Below, in pieces: positions 8,612 to 17,287 of a stretch of 64,000 nucleotides of DNA. Source of the stretch: Paenibacillus sp. RC67 (lineage in GTDB: Bacteria > Bacillota > Bacilli > Paenibacillales > NBRC-103111); contig NZ_CP125098.1 of the NCBI RefSeq assembly GCF_030020805.1, positions 6,843,501 to 6,907,500 of the forward strand, read 5' to 3'. The position numbers were made by a program, and so were the translations under genes. The notes beneath the pieces are model-generated. The model did no database searches and was not told the origin of the DNA. It saw only the letters and a list, made by a program, of their open reading frames with translations. How positions within the stretch are numbered: position 1 is the stretch's first letter; every line of letters starts with the position of its first letter.

Positions 8612-8816
8612 AGGCAGCTCACCTCACGTGCTTTATAATCTAAACCCGCCACCGTTGTAAACCCTTTCAAGCTACTCTATATAATAATACCGAATAATGT
8701 ACCATCGGTAAATATTTTATCGAAAATAAGCTTAATCCATGATCTGGAATTCCAATGTTTATCCATATTTCGCCCTCTAATATCAATAGAAGCAAGCCTT
8801 ATCCAACACTCTCTAT

Positions 8817-8852
8817 AAAAAAAGCCGGACAGGAGCTTATCCTGTCCGACCA
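8817..8852 (-). terminator. Rho-independent terminator after the slipin operon
   Basis: On the minus strand GGACAGGATAAGCTCCTGTCC forms a stem and is followed by GGCTTTTTTT. It lies just after the small ORF ending at 8859, so it closes the slipin transcript. The rest of 8612-8816 shows no gene. Confidence 0.8.
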
Positions 8853-8858
8853 TTGAAC

Positions 8859-9008
8859 TTACAACCTAGGGTCCATCTCTTTTTCCTTCGCTACCTCGAA
8901 CAGCAGACTCGCCGCGATTTCCTTATACGGCTCGTGATCCGGAGCAATGTCATCGAACTTGATCGCCAGCAGAGCTTGACCTAGCCGATGTTCTTTCGTA
9001 TGCAACAA
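8859..9008 (-). CDS. Small ORF (about 49 residues) coupled to the slipin gene
   Basis: A reading frame starting at TTG 9008, one base after the slipin stop, runs to TAA at 8859. It reads LLHTKEHRLGQALLAIKFDD and continues with an APDHEPYKEIAASLLFEVAK stretch, then a KEKEMDPRL end. Composition is protein-like (charged helix, no low complexity) and the terminator follows at once, which supports a real cistron. The start is uncertain: AAGGGGG lies about 15 bases upstream, and a CTG at 9023 would also fit. I do not recognise the family. Coupling to the slipin suggests a partner or regulator of it, which is inference. Confidence 0.5.
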   Translation of the reverse strand: MLHTKEHRLGQALLAIKFDDIAPDHEPYKEIAASLLFEVAKEKEMDPRL

Positions 9009-9009
9009 C

Positions 9010-10125
9010 CTACGCTTTCCCAGCCCCCTTATCTCCCAGCAGCGAATTCAGCTGCTCCAGCAGATTGCCCCCGCCGGTCAACGAAATCGTGCCGATCTTC
9101 TCACAAATCTTCTCCAGGAACTCCAGCTCCTTCAACCGATACAGCGTCATGTTCTCATCCATCAGCTTAGCAGTATTCAGCAGGCTTCTCGTGGATGCCG
9201 TCTCCTCGCGCCGGGTGATGATGTTGGCCTGAGCCTTTTTCTCGGCAAGCAATACTGTGTTCATGATTTCCTTGATATCTCCTGGTAAAATAATATCCTT
9301 GACCCCTGCGGACAAAAATTGGACGCCATATTCATCACTCTTCTCATTCAGCCTCGACAGAACGAAGGCCGCGATCTCCTGCTTCATTTTCAACAGGTCA
9401 TCGAGCTTTAAGGTCCCTACATATTCCCGCAAAATAAGCTGCAATTGAATATACAGCTGTTCTTCGAAGGACTTGATCGCAAGCACTCGCAGAGGGTGTA
9501 TGGTTCTGTATTGGCATACGAAGTTCAATCGCAGCGTTACCTTGTCCTCCGTCATCATTTCTTGTCCGGTCATATCCAGCTGCTGCTGGCGCAAATCTAC
9601 CGTTTTGACCGCTACGGAGACTGGCCCCTTCCAGAAGAAATATTTCCCTGGCTGGAGCTCCTTCTGCATCACATGGTTGTAGAACAATACGCCGGATTCG
9701 TGATTAGCCACCTCGAACGTCTGAACATAACCGACGAGCTTCGGTAATAATGCCATATCGACCTCAGCCGGTATTTCAGCGTTGCGAATATCGATCCGGA
9801 TATAGGTATGCTTCTTAAGAACATTCCAGAACGCATAGCTCCCTGCGGTCAAAAGAGAGATAAACTGGCCGTTCTCGTAATGCAGGACATATTCGTGATC
9901 CTGGACCTGGACGACATCTAGCTCCTGCAAGAGCATCTCATCCTGCATAAACAGCTGCAAATCCTTCCCCTGTACATGAAAAGGTTTCGTTATATTAAGA
10001 ACCTGAACCGTATCCTCTGAAAACGATGAGAATCGGTAAGTGCCTGGCTGCAATAGTTTGGCATAGCTTCCTTTACGGAACAGCAGCCCGCGCTCGTCGG
10101 TTTGAATATTGACTTTTTTAAACAT
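9010..10125 (-). CDS. Slipin / SPFH (band-7, prohibitin-like) protein
   Basis: A 371-residue SPFH-domain protein. Two similar N-terminal blocks, ERGLLFRKGSYAKLLQPGTY near residue 11 and ESGVLFYNHVMQKELQPGKY near residue 142, precede the SPFH core (VDLRQQQLDMTGQEMMTEDK, then YIQLQLILREYVGTL). A coiled-coil segment AEKKAQANIITRREE follows. No N-terminal membrane hairpin is seen, unlike many slipins. The ATG at 10125 has AAGGAGG 8 bases before it. In the literature I recall, bacterial slipins of this type occur beside the RNA-repair ligase RtcB and Ro60/Y-RNA genes. Neither is visible here, but an RNA-like locus lies about 210 bases upstream. Confidence 0.8.
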   Translation of the reverse strand: MFKKVNIQTDERGLLFRKGSYAKLLQPGTYRFSSFSEDTVQVLNITKPFHVQGKDLQLFMQDEMLLQELDVVQVQDHEYVLHYENGQFISLLTAGSYAFWNVLKKHTYIRIDIRNAEIPAEVDMALLPKLVGYVQTFEVANHESGVLFYNHVMQKELQPGKYFFWKGPVSVAVKTVDLRQQQLDMTGQEMMTEDKVTLRLNFVCQYRTIHPLRVLAIKSFEEQLYIQLQLILREYVGTLKLDDLLKMKQEIAAFVLSRLNEKSDEYGVQFLSAGVKDIILPGDIKEIMNTVLLAEKKAQANIITRREETASTRSLLNTAKLMDENMTLYRLKELEFLEKICEKIGTISLTGGGNLLEQLNSLLGDKGAGKA

Positions 10126-10334
10126 AGTATTTCCTCCTTAAGCAGGAACTTAAGCCTGCCTTTGATTGATGACTCTGGAAGGGAAGTCCTCCTGCAGCGT
10201 AAGACGGAATCTCGTTTAAGACTTGTGCTGTGCGAGCCATTGTGCTTCTGCCTTAGCAAGATGAAGATTGGTCCAGGTGCAACCTGCCTCATCTTACCTC
10301 AGCGTCAGCCGTTGAGCGCGAACGCCACACGCCG

Positions 10335-10541
10335 GTATCCACGGATTGCTAAGCCCTGCTGCAGTATGCGTAGGAAGCCACTGAGGTTTCCCTTTCCGGT
10401 CATCCCTAACTAATTTGTTTCAGCTCGAGTGAAAGTCGAGTGCCCTACCTCGGGCAATATCGTCCCATGCGATATGGGGAATCGAACCCCTGTGAGGAAT
10501 TGAGCCGAATGGGTCAAACAGCATACAAGCATATAGGATAC
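10335..10541 (-). ncRNA. Candidate non-coding RNA with a circularly permuted tRNA-Glu-like domain
   Basis: Read on the minus strand, four stem-loops follow each other with almost no spacer. They are a T-arm GGGG-TTCGATT-CCCC (10490-10476); an acceptor-like stem ATATCG-CATGGGA-CGATAT closed by a 7-base loop (10475-10457); a D-arm-like TGCCC-GAGGTA-GGGCA (10456-10441); and an anticodon arm CTCGA-CTTTCAC-TCGAG (10440-10424) whose loop is the standard tRNA-Glu loop with anticodon TTC. This is tRNA order if the acceptor ends are joined and the chain is opened at the variable loop. Outside it, GTATGC (10526-10521) can pair with GCATAC (10369-10364) and GTATCC (10541-10536) with GGATAC (10340-10335). 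This resembles the tRNA-mimic module I recall for bacterial YrlA Y RNAs. Expression and ends are unproven. Confidence 0.55.
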
Positions 10542-10770
10542 GCCTGCACTGCCGGACTTCTGCGATGTCCGAGCCTAGGAAAGCCCACCGTGCGTCAACC
10601 CGTACCTATTGTCTCTTATTTGAATCCATTCGAACATGGCGAAAGTATTACGACGAGGAGAAAAAAGGGATTAGTTTTGAGAATCCGGAGGAGGAAATAC
10701 CTGGAGTTAATGCATTGTGATATATAGATCGATATAACCATTGGTTCTGACGCTGAAAATAGCCGATCAG

Positions 10771-10811
10771 CAAAAAAAGGAGCTATCGGACAGCATTCAT
10801 TACAGTCCGAA
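10771..10811 (-). terminator. Terminator after the GH88-like relic
   Basis: On the minus strand TCGGAC pairs with GTCCGA across a 13-base loop and is followed by a seven-T run. It would end the sugar-transporter transcript reading in from 11032. Between here and 10541 no gene is supported. Confidence 0.6.
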
Positions 10812-10841
10812 GCTCATTTAGCGCAAGCTCACGCTCTTTTA

Positions 10842-11012
10842 TTACCAATAAAGCCCCCACTCCTTCAAACAGCGCGCCAATGCTTCTACGTAGAAGTAAT
10901 CTCCCCACAGATTGCACTCGTCGACGCCCAAGCCGTGAGGCTTGCTATACATCGGCATGCAGCAGCAATCCGTTGGATTCCCTTCCTTTACTGGTAAGAG
11001 TTCTGAACGAAT
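10842..11012 (-). pseudogene. C-terminal relic of a GH88-like unsaturated glycuronyl hydrolase
   Basis: Directly after the permease stop at 11032 the minus strand keeps about 56 codons of a coding sequence without a start. The readable part contains PVKEGNPTDCCCMPMYSKPH, then DECNLWGDYFYVEALAR and ends KEWGLYW before a TAA at 10842. The ECNLWGDYFYVEAL block resembles the C-terminus of GH88/GH105 unsaturated glucuronyl or rhamnogalacturonyl hydrolases. An in-frame TAG lies at 11013-11015 and nothing of the catalytic part remains. It suggests that the importer once served pectin- or glycosaminoglycan-derived disaccharides. Confidence 0.6.
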
Positions 11013-11031
11013 CTATTTTTCAGATCATAAA

Positions 11032-11910
11032 TTAACCCTTAACCGCACCCACCATAACCCCTTTGACGAAAAAGCGCTGCAGAAACGGATACACGCACAG
11101 GATAGGCAAAGTGGCGACCATAATCGTCGCATATTTGATTGTTTCTCCGATCTGAAACTGATCGCCCCCAGCACCGGACGACATGCTGTCAGTAGAGTTG
11201 GAGATCAGAATTTCACGAAGAATGATTTGCAGCGGGAACAGCTCCCGGTCCCTCAAGAAAATCGAAGCATAAAACCAGCCGTTCCATTTATCCACCGCAT
11301 AATAGAGCGCAATAACGGCCATAACCGGCAGAGACAGCGGGATAATAATTTTGAACAGCAGCACGAAATGGTTGGCGCCATCGATCTTGGCCGATTCCTC
11401 CAACGCTTCCGGTATCGATTGGAACGAGGTTCTCATAATGATCAAATTAAACGTATTAATTGAAAAAGGAATAATGACGGCCCATAAGGAATCCAGCAGG
11501 CCTATGCCTTTAACTATCAAATACAACGGGATCAGTCCACCGTTAAAAAACATGGTTAACAGAACCATGAACATGATCGTCTTACCCCAGAACAGATTTT
11601 TACGGGAGAGCACGAAAGCGCCCAGCGCCGTTAGGATAAGATTAAAAGCTACACCTACAATAACGATAAACAGTGTATTTCCATATCCGACGAGAATCGA
11701 AGCATTGGCAAATACCAGCTTATAAGCTTCCAAATTAAAGCCTAAAGGCTTTAGCAGTAAACCTTGATGGGCAACAATTTGATTCGCATCGCTGAATGAA
11801 GCGAATGTGACATGCAGCAGCGGATAGATTGTTACTATAATGAGAGCGGATAGAATGATATAAACCGCAGTATCGAATACCAACTCACCCGGGCTCCGCT
11901 TGATTTTCAT
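11032..11910 (-). CDS. Sugar ABC transporter permease (LplC/MalG type)
   Basis: A 292-residue inner-membrane permease. It has the CUT1 second-permease pattern: VFDTAVYIILSALIIVTIYPL as first helix (split over two blocks), YKLVFANASILVGYGNTLF, and the EAA loop EALEESAKIDGANHFVLLFK. The tail YPFLQRFFVKGVMVGAVKG is diagnostic of LplC-like proteins. It lies 69 bases after the other permease in one operon with the binding protein. No dedicated ATPase gene is present, as usual in this family, where a shared MsmX-type ATPase is used. Substrate is not readable; the neighbouring relic suggests uronate-containing saccharides. Confidence 0.9.
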   Translation of the reverse strand: MKIKRSPGELVFDTAVYIILSALIIVTIYPLLHVTFASFSDANQIVAHQGLLLKPLGFNLEAYKLVFANASILVGYGNTLFIVIVGVAFNLILTALGAFVLSRKNLFWGKTIMFMVLLTMFFNGGLIPLYLIVKGIGLLDSLWAVIIPFSINTFNLIIMRTSFQSIPEALEESAKIDGANHFVLLFKIIIPLSLPVMAVIALYYAVDKWNGWFYASIFLRDRELFPLQIILREILISNSTDSMSSGAGGDQFQIGETIKYATIMVATLPILCVYPFLQRFFVKGVMVGAVKG

Positions 11911-11979
11911 CCATTAATACCTCCTTATTCGATGAGTTTAGTAGTATTTATGTGTGAGAAGGACCGATGATATAAAGAA

Positions 11980-12942
11980 TTACCACAAGCTGTTTTCCGT
12001 CACCTTTTTACTGATTCGGTTGGCCACAATAAGTAGCACCAAATTCAATACCGAATTGAACAATCCGACAGCCGAGCTGTAGCTCCAGTTGAACTCAAGT
12101 AAACCTTTTCGATATACGAAGGAAGAAATCACGTCAGCCGTCTCATAGGTAACCGAATTGTACAGCAGAATGATTTTCTCGAAGCCTACGTTAAGCAAAT
12201 TACCCATCCGCAGGATAAACATGATGACAATGACTGGCAAAATGCCAGGAAGCGTAATGCGCCAAATCTGCTGAAGCCGTGAAGCTCCGTCTATACGGGC
12301 CGCCTCATACTGTTCCTGATCGATGCCTGTCAGCGCCGCCATATAGATGATGGATTCCCATCCGATCCGCTGCCATATTTCCGACAGAACGTAGATCGTC
12401 CGGAACAGCTCCGGCTTTTGCAGCATCGCTTGGCCGTCTCCGCCGAAATAGGTCATAGCGAGCGTATTAAGAAACCCGCCGCTGTTCGTGAAATCCTTGA
12501 TCATCCCGCAAATGACAATCATAGAGATGAAATAAGGCATATAGGCAATCGACTGAGCCGTCTTCTTGAACGTCTTGTTCTTTACTTCATTAAGCAATAA
12601 AGCAAGCAGTATCGGCATCGGAAATTCGAAGCAAAGCGAATACAGACTGATGAGAAGCGTGTTTTTAAAAATCCTCCAAAAATAATAGCTGCTGAAAAAG
12701 TTCTGAAAATGGGCTAAGCCCACCCACTCGCTCCCCAGAATGCCTTTCATCGGGGTATAGTTCTTGAATGCAATAATGGCTCCGTACATCGGTGCATAAT
12801 GAAACAAGAGATAAAACGCGAGAACAGGCAGTACCATAAAGTACAAATATTTATTCTGCCTATAATCCTTCACAATGACCGATCGCAGCGTCGGGGCTGC
12901 TGAAGGCTTCCTTATCGCGCTTACCTGGATCTCCTTGTTCAT
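11980..12942 (-). CDS. Sugar ABC transporter permease (LplB type)
   Basis: A 320-residue inner-membrane permease. The start KDYRQNKYLYFMVLPVLAFY is the LplB signature N-terminus and first helix. The EAA loop is EQYEAARIDGASRLQQIWRI, and the C-terminal FNWSYSSAVGLFNSVLNLVL is also typical. It is the middle gene between the binding protein and the second permease. A stem-loop in the 71-base gap after the binding-protein gene probably lowers permease expression relative to the binding protein. Confidence 0.9.
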   Translation of the reverse strand: MNKEIQVSAIRKPSAAPTLRSVIVKDYRQNKYLYFMVLPVLAFYLLFHYAPMYGAIIAFKNYTPMKGILGSEWVGLAHFQNFFSSYYFWRIFKNTLLISLYSLCFEFPMPILLALLLNEVKNKTFKKTAQSIAYMPYFISMIVICGMIKDFTNSGGFLNTLAMTYFGGDGQAMLQKPELFRTIYVLSEIWQRIGWESIIYMAALTGIDQEQYEAARIDGASRLQQIWRITLPGILPVIVIMFILRMGNLLNVGFEKIILLYNSVTYETADVISSFVYRKGLLEFNWSYSSAVGLFNSVLNLVLLIVANRISKKVTENSLW

Positions 12943-12968
12943 GGGTAAGCCCTCCTGTCTAAAAATGG

Positions 12969-13005
12969 TGCGGGGAGAAAGACCAACTTTAGCTCACTCC
13001 CCACA
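12969..13005 (-). terminator. Stem-loop between binding-protein and permease genes
   Basis: GCGGGGAG and CTCCCCAC flank a loop of about 19 bases in the gap between the solute-binding gene and the first permease. There is no T-run, so it more likely stabilises the upstream mRNA or attenuates than fully terminates. Confidence 0.45.
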
Positions 13006-13013
13006 GCAGCATG

Positions 13014-14642
13014 TTAGCGTTTGTTATAACGATCCAAAGCCCCTTTTTGAATCTCAAGGGCACGATCGATTTTGAGCGATTTCATCTTGGCAATATATTT
13101 ATCGAAGGACTCAACCGGCTCAGCACCAAGGATGATTTTCAAGGACATTTCATCCACCAACGTCTGAATATCGTTCATAATCGACGCGAACTCCGCACTC
13201 TCTTCAGGTGATGTGGAGATTGGAGGCATGGTGTATTTCTCTGCATCCGTATTGGACCATATCTTGATAGCTTCCTTCTGCTCCGGCATCGTCAGGTACT
13301 GCTCAATGTAGCGCTTATCCTGTACGAACGGGCCGTTATAGCCGCCACGAGCATACAGAGCCAGAGCTTGAGCCGGAGCCAGCTTGTCCGGATTGTTCAT
13401 GATGAGATCGGTATATTTAGGGTAATCGCCTTCCATTTTGTAGCTGGTACCCTCGATACCAAAGTTAAAGAACAGATTACCTTCCTTGCCATAGGCATAA
13501 TCCAGCATGCGAACCGCTTCCTCGATATTTTTGGATTGAGCCGAGATAGCTACGCCACCAACGGTGACATAGGCAAAGTCTTTTTGTCCAAATTTCGCTT
13601 TATCTCCCTTATTCACTACTGGGTAAGGAGCAGGCACCAGCTGCGCTTTAGGGTCCTTCTCCTTCAGCAGTGGCTGCCATTTTCCGATCCCTGCACCGGA
13701 GTTAAAGATGCTTGCCCCGCTGCGTCCGGAGGTCATGTTGGAATCCATCGTTTTGGTATCTACGGTCGCCACGTTCTTGTCGATCAGCCCTTCTTGGTAC
13801 CACTTGCGGAAGGTCGTCAGGAATTCCTTGTACCCTGGCTCCATCGGACCGTATTTTACTTTTCCGTTATCCAGATAGTAGCCCTTGATGACCCCGTACG
13901 AGCCGATAAATCCTCCGCCATCCAAACCGAATAATGCCGACGGCACTCCCAGGAACGTAAGCGGTGCGGCAATGCCTTTCTTCTCTTTGAAGGCCTTCAA
14001 TGTCGTGTACCAATCATCCATGGTGACAGGAACCGGAAGACCTAGCTCGTCCAGCCAGTCTTTACGAATGATCGGCCCTTGGTACGTCTTAAGCAAATCA
14101 TCGCCACGAATAAAAGGAAACACATAATAGCTGCCGTTATCGGTCTTGATCTGCTTGTCTACTTCAGGGTGATCCTTCAAATATTGCTTCAAATTAGGCG
14201 CATATTTATCGATGGCATCGTTTAATTTGAGAATGTAACCGTCATTGATCGCTTTCTCGGGACCACCCGGGAAATCCTTACCCCAAGAATATTCCATCAT
14301 ATCCGGGAGCTCGCCTGAAGCCAGCAGCACATTGAGCGCTTCCTTAGCTTGATTGGCTGGAGGCTGCGTAAATTTCAGCTTAACACCCGTCCGTTTTTGC
14401 CACTCTTGAAAAAAAGGAACCTCAGCAAACGTAGGCTTGACGCTCTGTATATTCGCATTCATTTCGGACCAGTAGGTTAATGTCTTATTCGTCTGGATCG
14501 GGTATCCTTCGAACTTGGCTGTCCCCGTTCCGGAATCCTTGCCGGTTTGTGCAGCGGAGCCCCCTGATGAGGAACAGCCGGCAATTAAACTGCCCATCAT
14601 CGTCAACGCGGCAAAGCTAACGAGCATTTTGGTTTGTTTCAT
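13014..14642 (-). CDS. Sugar ABC transporter substrate-binding lipoprotein (LplA type)
   Basis: A secreted lipoprotein of 542 residues. A lipoprotein signal from MKQTKMLVSF ends in SLIAGCSSSGG. The mature protein begins with TNKTLTYWSEMNANIQS and holds ANQAKEALNVLLASGELPDM and YPVVNKGDKAKFGQKDFAYV blocks of family-1 binding proteins that work with LplBC permeases. The ATG at 14642 is chosen because AGGAGG precedes it and the signal peptide starts there. An upstream start at 14714 would add an unlikely 24 residues. It is the first transporter gene, downstream of the AraC-type sensor on the same strand. Confidence 0.88.
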   Translation of the reverse strand: MKQTKMLVSFAALTMMGSLIAGCSSSGGSAAQTGKDSGTGTAKFEGYPIQTNKTLTYWSEMNANIQSVKPTFAEVPFFQEWQKRTGVKLKFTQPPANQAKEALNVLLASGELPDMMEYSWGKDFPGGPEKAINDGYILKLNDAIDKYAPNLKQYLKDHPEVDKQIKTDNGSYYVFPFIRGDDLLKTYQGPIIRKDWLDELGLPVPVTMDDWYTTLKAFKEKKGIAAPLTFLGVPSALFGLDGGGFIGSYGVIKGYYLDNGKVKYGPMEPGYKEFLTTFRKWYQEGLIDKNVATVDTKTMDSNMTSGRSGASIFNSGAGIGKWQPLLKEKDPKAQLVPAPYPVVNKGDKAKFGQKDFAYVTVGGVAISAQSKNIEEAVRMLDYAYGKEGNLFFNFGIEGTSYKMEGDYPKYTDLIMNNPDKLAPAQALALYARGGYNGPFVQDKRYIEQYLTMPEQKEAIKIWSNTDAEKYTMPPISTSPEESAEFASIMNDIQTLVDEMSLKIILGAEPVESFDKYIAKMKSLKIDRALEIQKGALDRYNKR

Positions 14643-14901
14643 CTTTTCTTCGTGCCTCCTATATATGATGTATTTCTTATCTAGCTGTCGGCAGCGGGTA
14701 CTGCCTCTCAACACGTTTTATTATCCTTCGGCTGCTCTGTTATGCCTATAGCGTAAAGCTCCAAACGCATTGATAAAATGAGACCAGAGATTGACGATAT
14801 CGCCAATCGCATTGACATTTTGTCCAAAAAGGCCGAATATCACCATGTTAGAGCCTGTTCTCTGCCATTCCGATTACGAATACGCTGTCTTATTAAGCCA
14901 C

Positions 14902-14928
14902 AAAAAAGGAGGGCGTAAACGTCCCCCC
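14902..14928 (-). terminator. Terminator after the AraC-type sensor
   Basis: On the minus strand GGGGGGACG-TTTA-CGCCCTCC is followed by TTTTTT, two bases after the stop codon of the sensor gene. It separates the regulator from the transporter operon, whose own promoter must lie in 14643-14901. That interval shows no other gene. Confidence 0.8.
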
Positions 14929-14929
14929 A

Positions 14930-17287
14930 TCATTCCATTTCCTTATATTTGCCCGGTGTGATCCCCTCGTATCTTTTGAAAACGCGAATGAAGGTGGCTG
15001 CTTCGTTGAAACCTACCTGCTTCGCCGTATCGGAAACCGGAACCTGATTCTCCCGAATCAGCCTTTTGGCTTGATCAATTCGGTACTTATTGATGTAATC
15101 GAGCAGCCCCTCGCCGGTTTGTTCTTTGAACAATTTGGATAAATAGCTCGACTTCATATCGAACTCGTTGCCGATCATGCTCACATTCAGATTGACATCC
15201 GCATAATGCCCCTCGATGAACCGAATTACATCGTCAGCCAGCTCGCGCAGCGACTGCGTCTTCTCTTTGGACACTTTGGTCTCCAGCTTGGCGGCAGCAT
15301 AAGAGCACACCTCATTGAGCAGGTTAACGAGCTCCTCTTGCATCTCCTTAATCGTATCGCTGGCAATAATCTTCTGCATCCAGTTCGGATTGCTGGCCAG
15401 AAAGCTGTCCTCCATTCCGCCAAGCTCATTAATCGTCTTGATCATCGTACTGATTAAGTTAAACATGAGGCAGCGGGCAAGAGTCAGAGAAAGGAGAGGC
15501 TTGCCGAAATTTCGCTCGGTGACTTCTTGAAGCACGACTTGGGCTTTATCGAAATCGCCGATCTTTATAAAATTAATAAGCTGCTGCTCCACCTGAAGCG
15601 GATAAAAGTAACCCAATTGATTCTCATTCAACATATCCTTCTGGATTTCGTCATAAGAGATGATTTCTTGTTTCCCGAGCACCATCTTGTACTCCATCGC
15701 ATCCAGCGCTTCCTGGTAAGCCTGGGCGACACCAGCCAATGTATGATGGATACCGCTTATAGATAACGTCATCTCCACTTTGTACCGCTGTATCAAAAAT
15801 TGCTGAGCCTCCAGAGCAATCCAGCTCAGATCCTCTTTGGTCTGCTGCGCATTCTCTTCTGCAAAATTGATAATGCAGGTCAGCATATCATCCGCTTCCG
15901 CTACATAGCCGTAGTGATGCCTTTGTCCGACAAGCTCCTCCACCACGTTGGTGAGAATGAATTGGAGGAGACGTCGTTTCTCCGTCATATCCATCCCAGG
16001 AAAGCTGGAATAAAACGCTTCATGATCCTCGATATAAAACATAATGACGGCAAAGCGATCCGATTGCAGCTTGACCTGGAACGTCTTAAGCGCTTCATTC
16101 AGCGGAATATGGCTGTCCAGCTTGCCTTTGAGCAGTCTGGTGAGCATATTCGAGCGCAGCATATGGTTCTGCTTCTGCAGCTGCAGTTGGATGCTCTCCT
16201 TCTCACTCAGCGTATTGGATACAGCACGATGAATAAAATTCAGCTCGTTCCAATCCGTCCGCTCCTGCATCGAAGCTCCATTGCCTGATAAAGTCTGGAC
16301 AAGCCTATGAATCGGGGAATAATTGCGTCGGAGGAAGAACCAAGTCAAGAGCCCCGCTCCAACGATACTTATGAGAATACTAATATAGGTAAAGCGCCGT
16401 ACGTATTCCGCCTTTTCCCAATACAGCCGACTAGGAATAACGGACACATATTTTAGCTTAGAAACTCCCGATTTAATATAAAAGATTTCGTCTTCTCCGC
16501 TCTGCTTCTTATCATAAAACATCCCACTCTCCCCGTTCCCGAGCTGATGAAGAGCAGAAGGAGCGAGTCCTTCAGATGTATTCGAGATCAGCACCTCATT
16601 GTTCTCATTCAGAACAAAAACCTGACCCGAGCTGAACCATTGGATGTTCTCAATAGCTTTGAGAAATCGGGACGTATCCGCCATAATGACAACGGTTCCT
16701 GACGGCTTGGCTCCCGCTCCGAGCGGCAAATGCGTGATATAAGCAAGAGACTGTCTGGGTTCTGCGGCATCCACTCTGGGCAGTAAGACGAAATCGTTGC
16801 CTTTTCGTATGGTATTAAGCCACTGTTCGTACCCTATACGGCCCGTATTATGAATCGTGTCGAAGGCAGTCAAGAAGTCTCTGACGCTTCCCGGCCGCAG
16901 CACGGACTCCTCCTTATCCCAAGTCACATAAAACTCATCGATGGAGGCGTAGGAGCTCTGATACATTCGGTAATCCTGGACAACCTGATATGCGGTATAT
17001 TGGGCCTCACTAAAAGGACGGTTGGAATACATTAAATCCTGCAGCTTCGTATTCCACGAAACCTCCATATTCAACCGCTGCATATGATCAAGCTGGGTAT
17101 CGATAGTATCGCGCACTTGCTTGAGAAGTGTATCGTTAGCTCTATGAATCTCGCTCTTTAGAGCCTCGCTCGACTGCCAGTACACAATAAGACTCATCAG
17201 AATCGGAACAAACAAGACCGTACTGTAAGAAATGATCCATGTAAAAACAACGCTTTTTCGCTTCCACCATAATTTTCTCAAGTTCAA
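14930..17287 (-). CDS. Membrane-bound AraC-family transcriptional regulator with extracellular sensor
   Basis: About 785 residues. A basic N-terminus (LRKLWWKRKS) leads into a first membrane helix, then an extracellular sensor region of roughly 250 residues, and a second helix (YISILISIVGAGLLTWFF). Next comes a long cytoplasmic linker. The C-terminal AraC domain has two helix-turn-helix units, seen in VNLNVSMIGNEFDMKSSYLS and VSDTAKQVGFNEAATFIRVF. The TTG at 17287 is preferred because GGAGG lies 9 bases before it. An ATG at 17356 has no ribosome site. Such one-component sensors usually activate the Lpl-type importer beside them, as the order here suggests. Confidence 0.85.
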   Translation of the reverse strand: MNLRKLWWKRKSVVFTWIISYSTVLFVPILMSLIVYWQSSEALKSEIHRANDTLLKQVRDTIDTQLDHMQRLNMEVSWNTKLQDLMYSNRPFSEAQYTAYQVVQDYRMYQSSYASIDEFYVTWDKEESVLRPGSVRDFLTAFDTIHNTGRIGYEQWLNTIRKGNDFVLLPRVDAAEPRQSLAYITHLPLGAGAKPSGTVVIMADTSRFLKAIENIQWFSSGQVFVLNENNEVLISNTSEGLAPSALHQLGNGESGMFYDKKQSGEDEIFYIKSGVSKLKYVSVIPSRLYWEKAEYVRRFTYISILISIVGAGLLTWFFLRRNYSPIHRLVQTLSGNGASMQERTDWNELNFIHRAVSNTLSEKESIQLQLQKQNHMLRSNMLTRLLKGKLDSHIPLNEALKTFQVKLQSDRFAVIMFYIEDHEAFYSSFPGMDMTEKRRLLQFILTNVVEELVGQRHHYGYVAEADDMLTCIINFAEENAQQTKEDLSWIALEAQQFLIQRYKVEMTLSISGIHHTLAGVAQAYQEALDAMEYKMVLGKQEIISYDEIQKDMLNENQLGYFYPLQVEQQLINFIKIGDFDKAQVVLQEVTERNFGKPLLSLTLARCLMFNLISTMIKTINELGGMEDSFLASNPNWMQKIIASDTIKEMQEELVNLLNEVCSYAAAKLETKVSKEKTQSLRELADDVIRFIEGHYADVNLNVSMIGNEFDMKSSYLSKLFKEQTGEGLLDYINKYRIDQAKRLIRENQVPVSDTAKQVGFNEAATFIRVFKRYEGITPGKYKEME

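Noticed and set aside
10424-10490. A normal tRNA gene
   Set aside because: The arms are in the wrong order for a standard tRNA (T-arm first, anticodon arm last) and the acceptor ends are joined by a loop.
10100-10730. Plus-strand ORFs of about 100 codons over the leader and RNA locus
   Set aside because: No ribosome sites, odd composition and overlap with the structured locus; treated as chance.
14902-17287. Two-component histidine kinase
   Set aside because: The sensor has no histidine kinase or receiver domain; the C-terminus is AraC.
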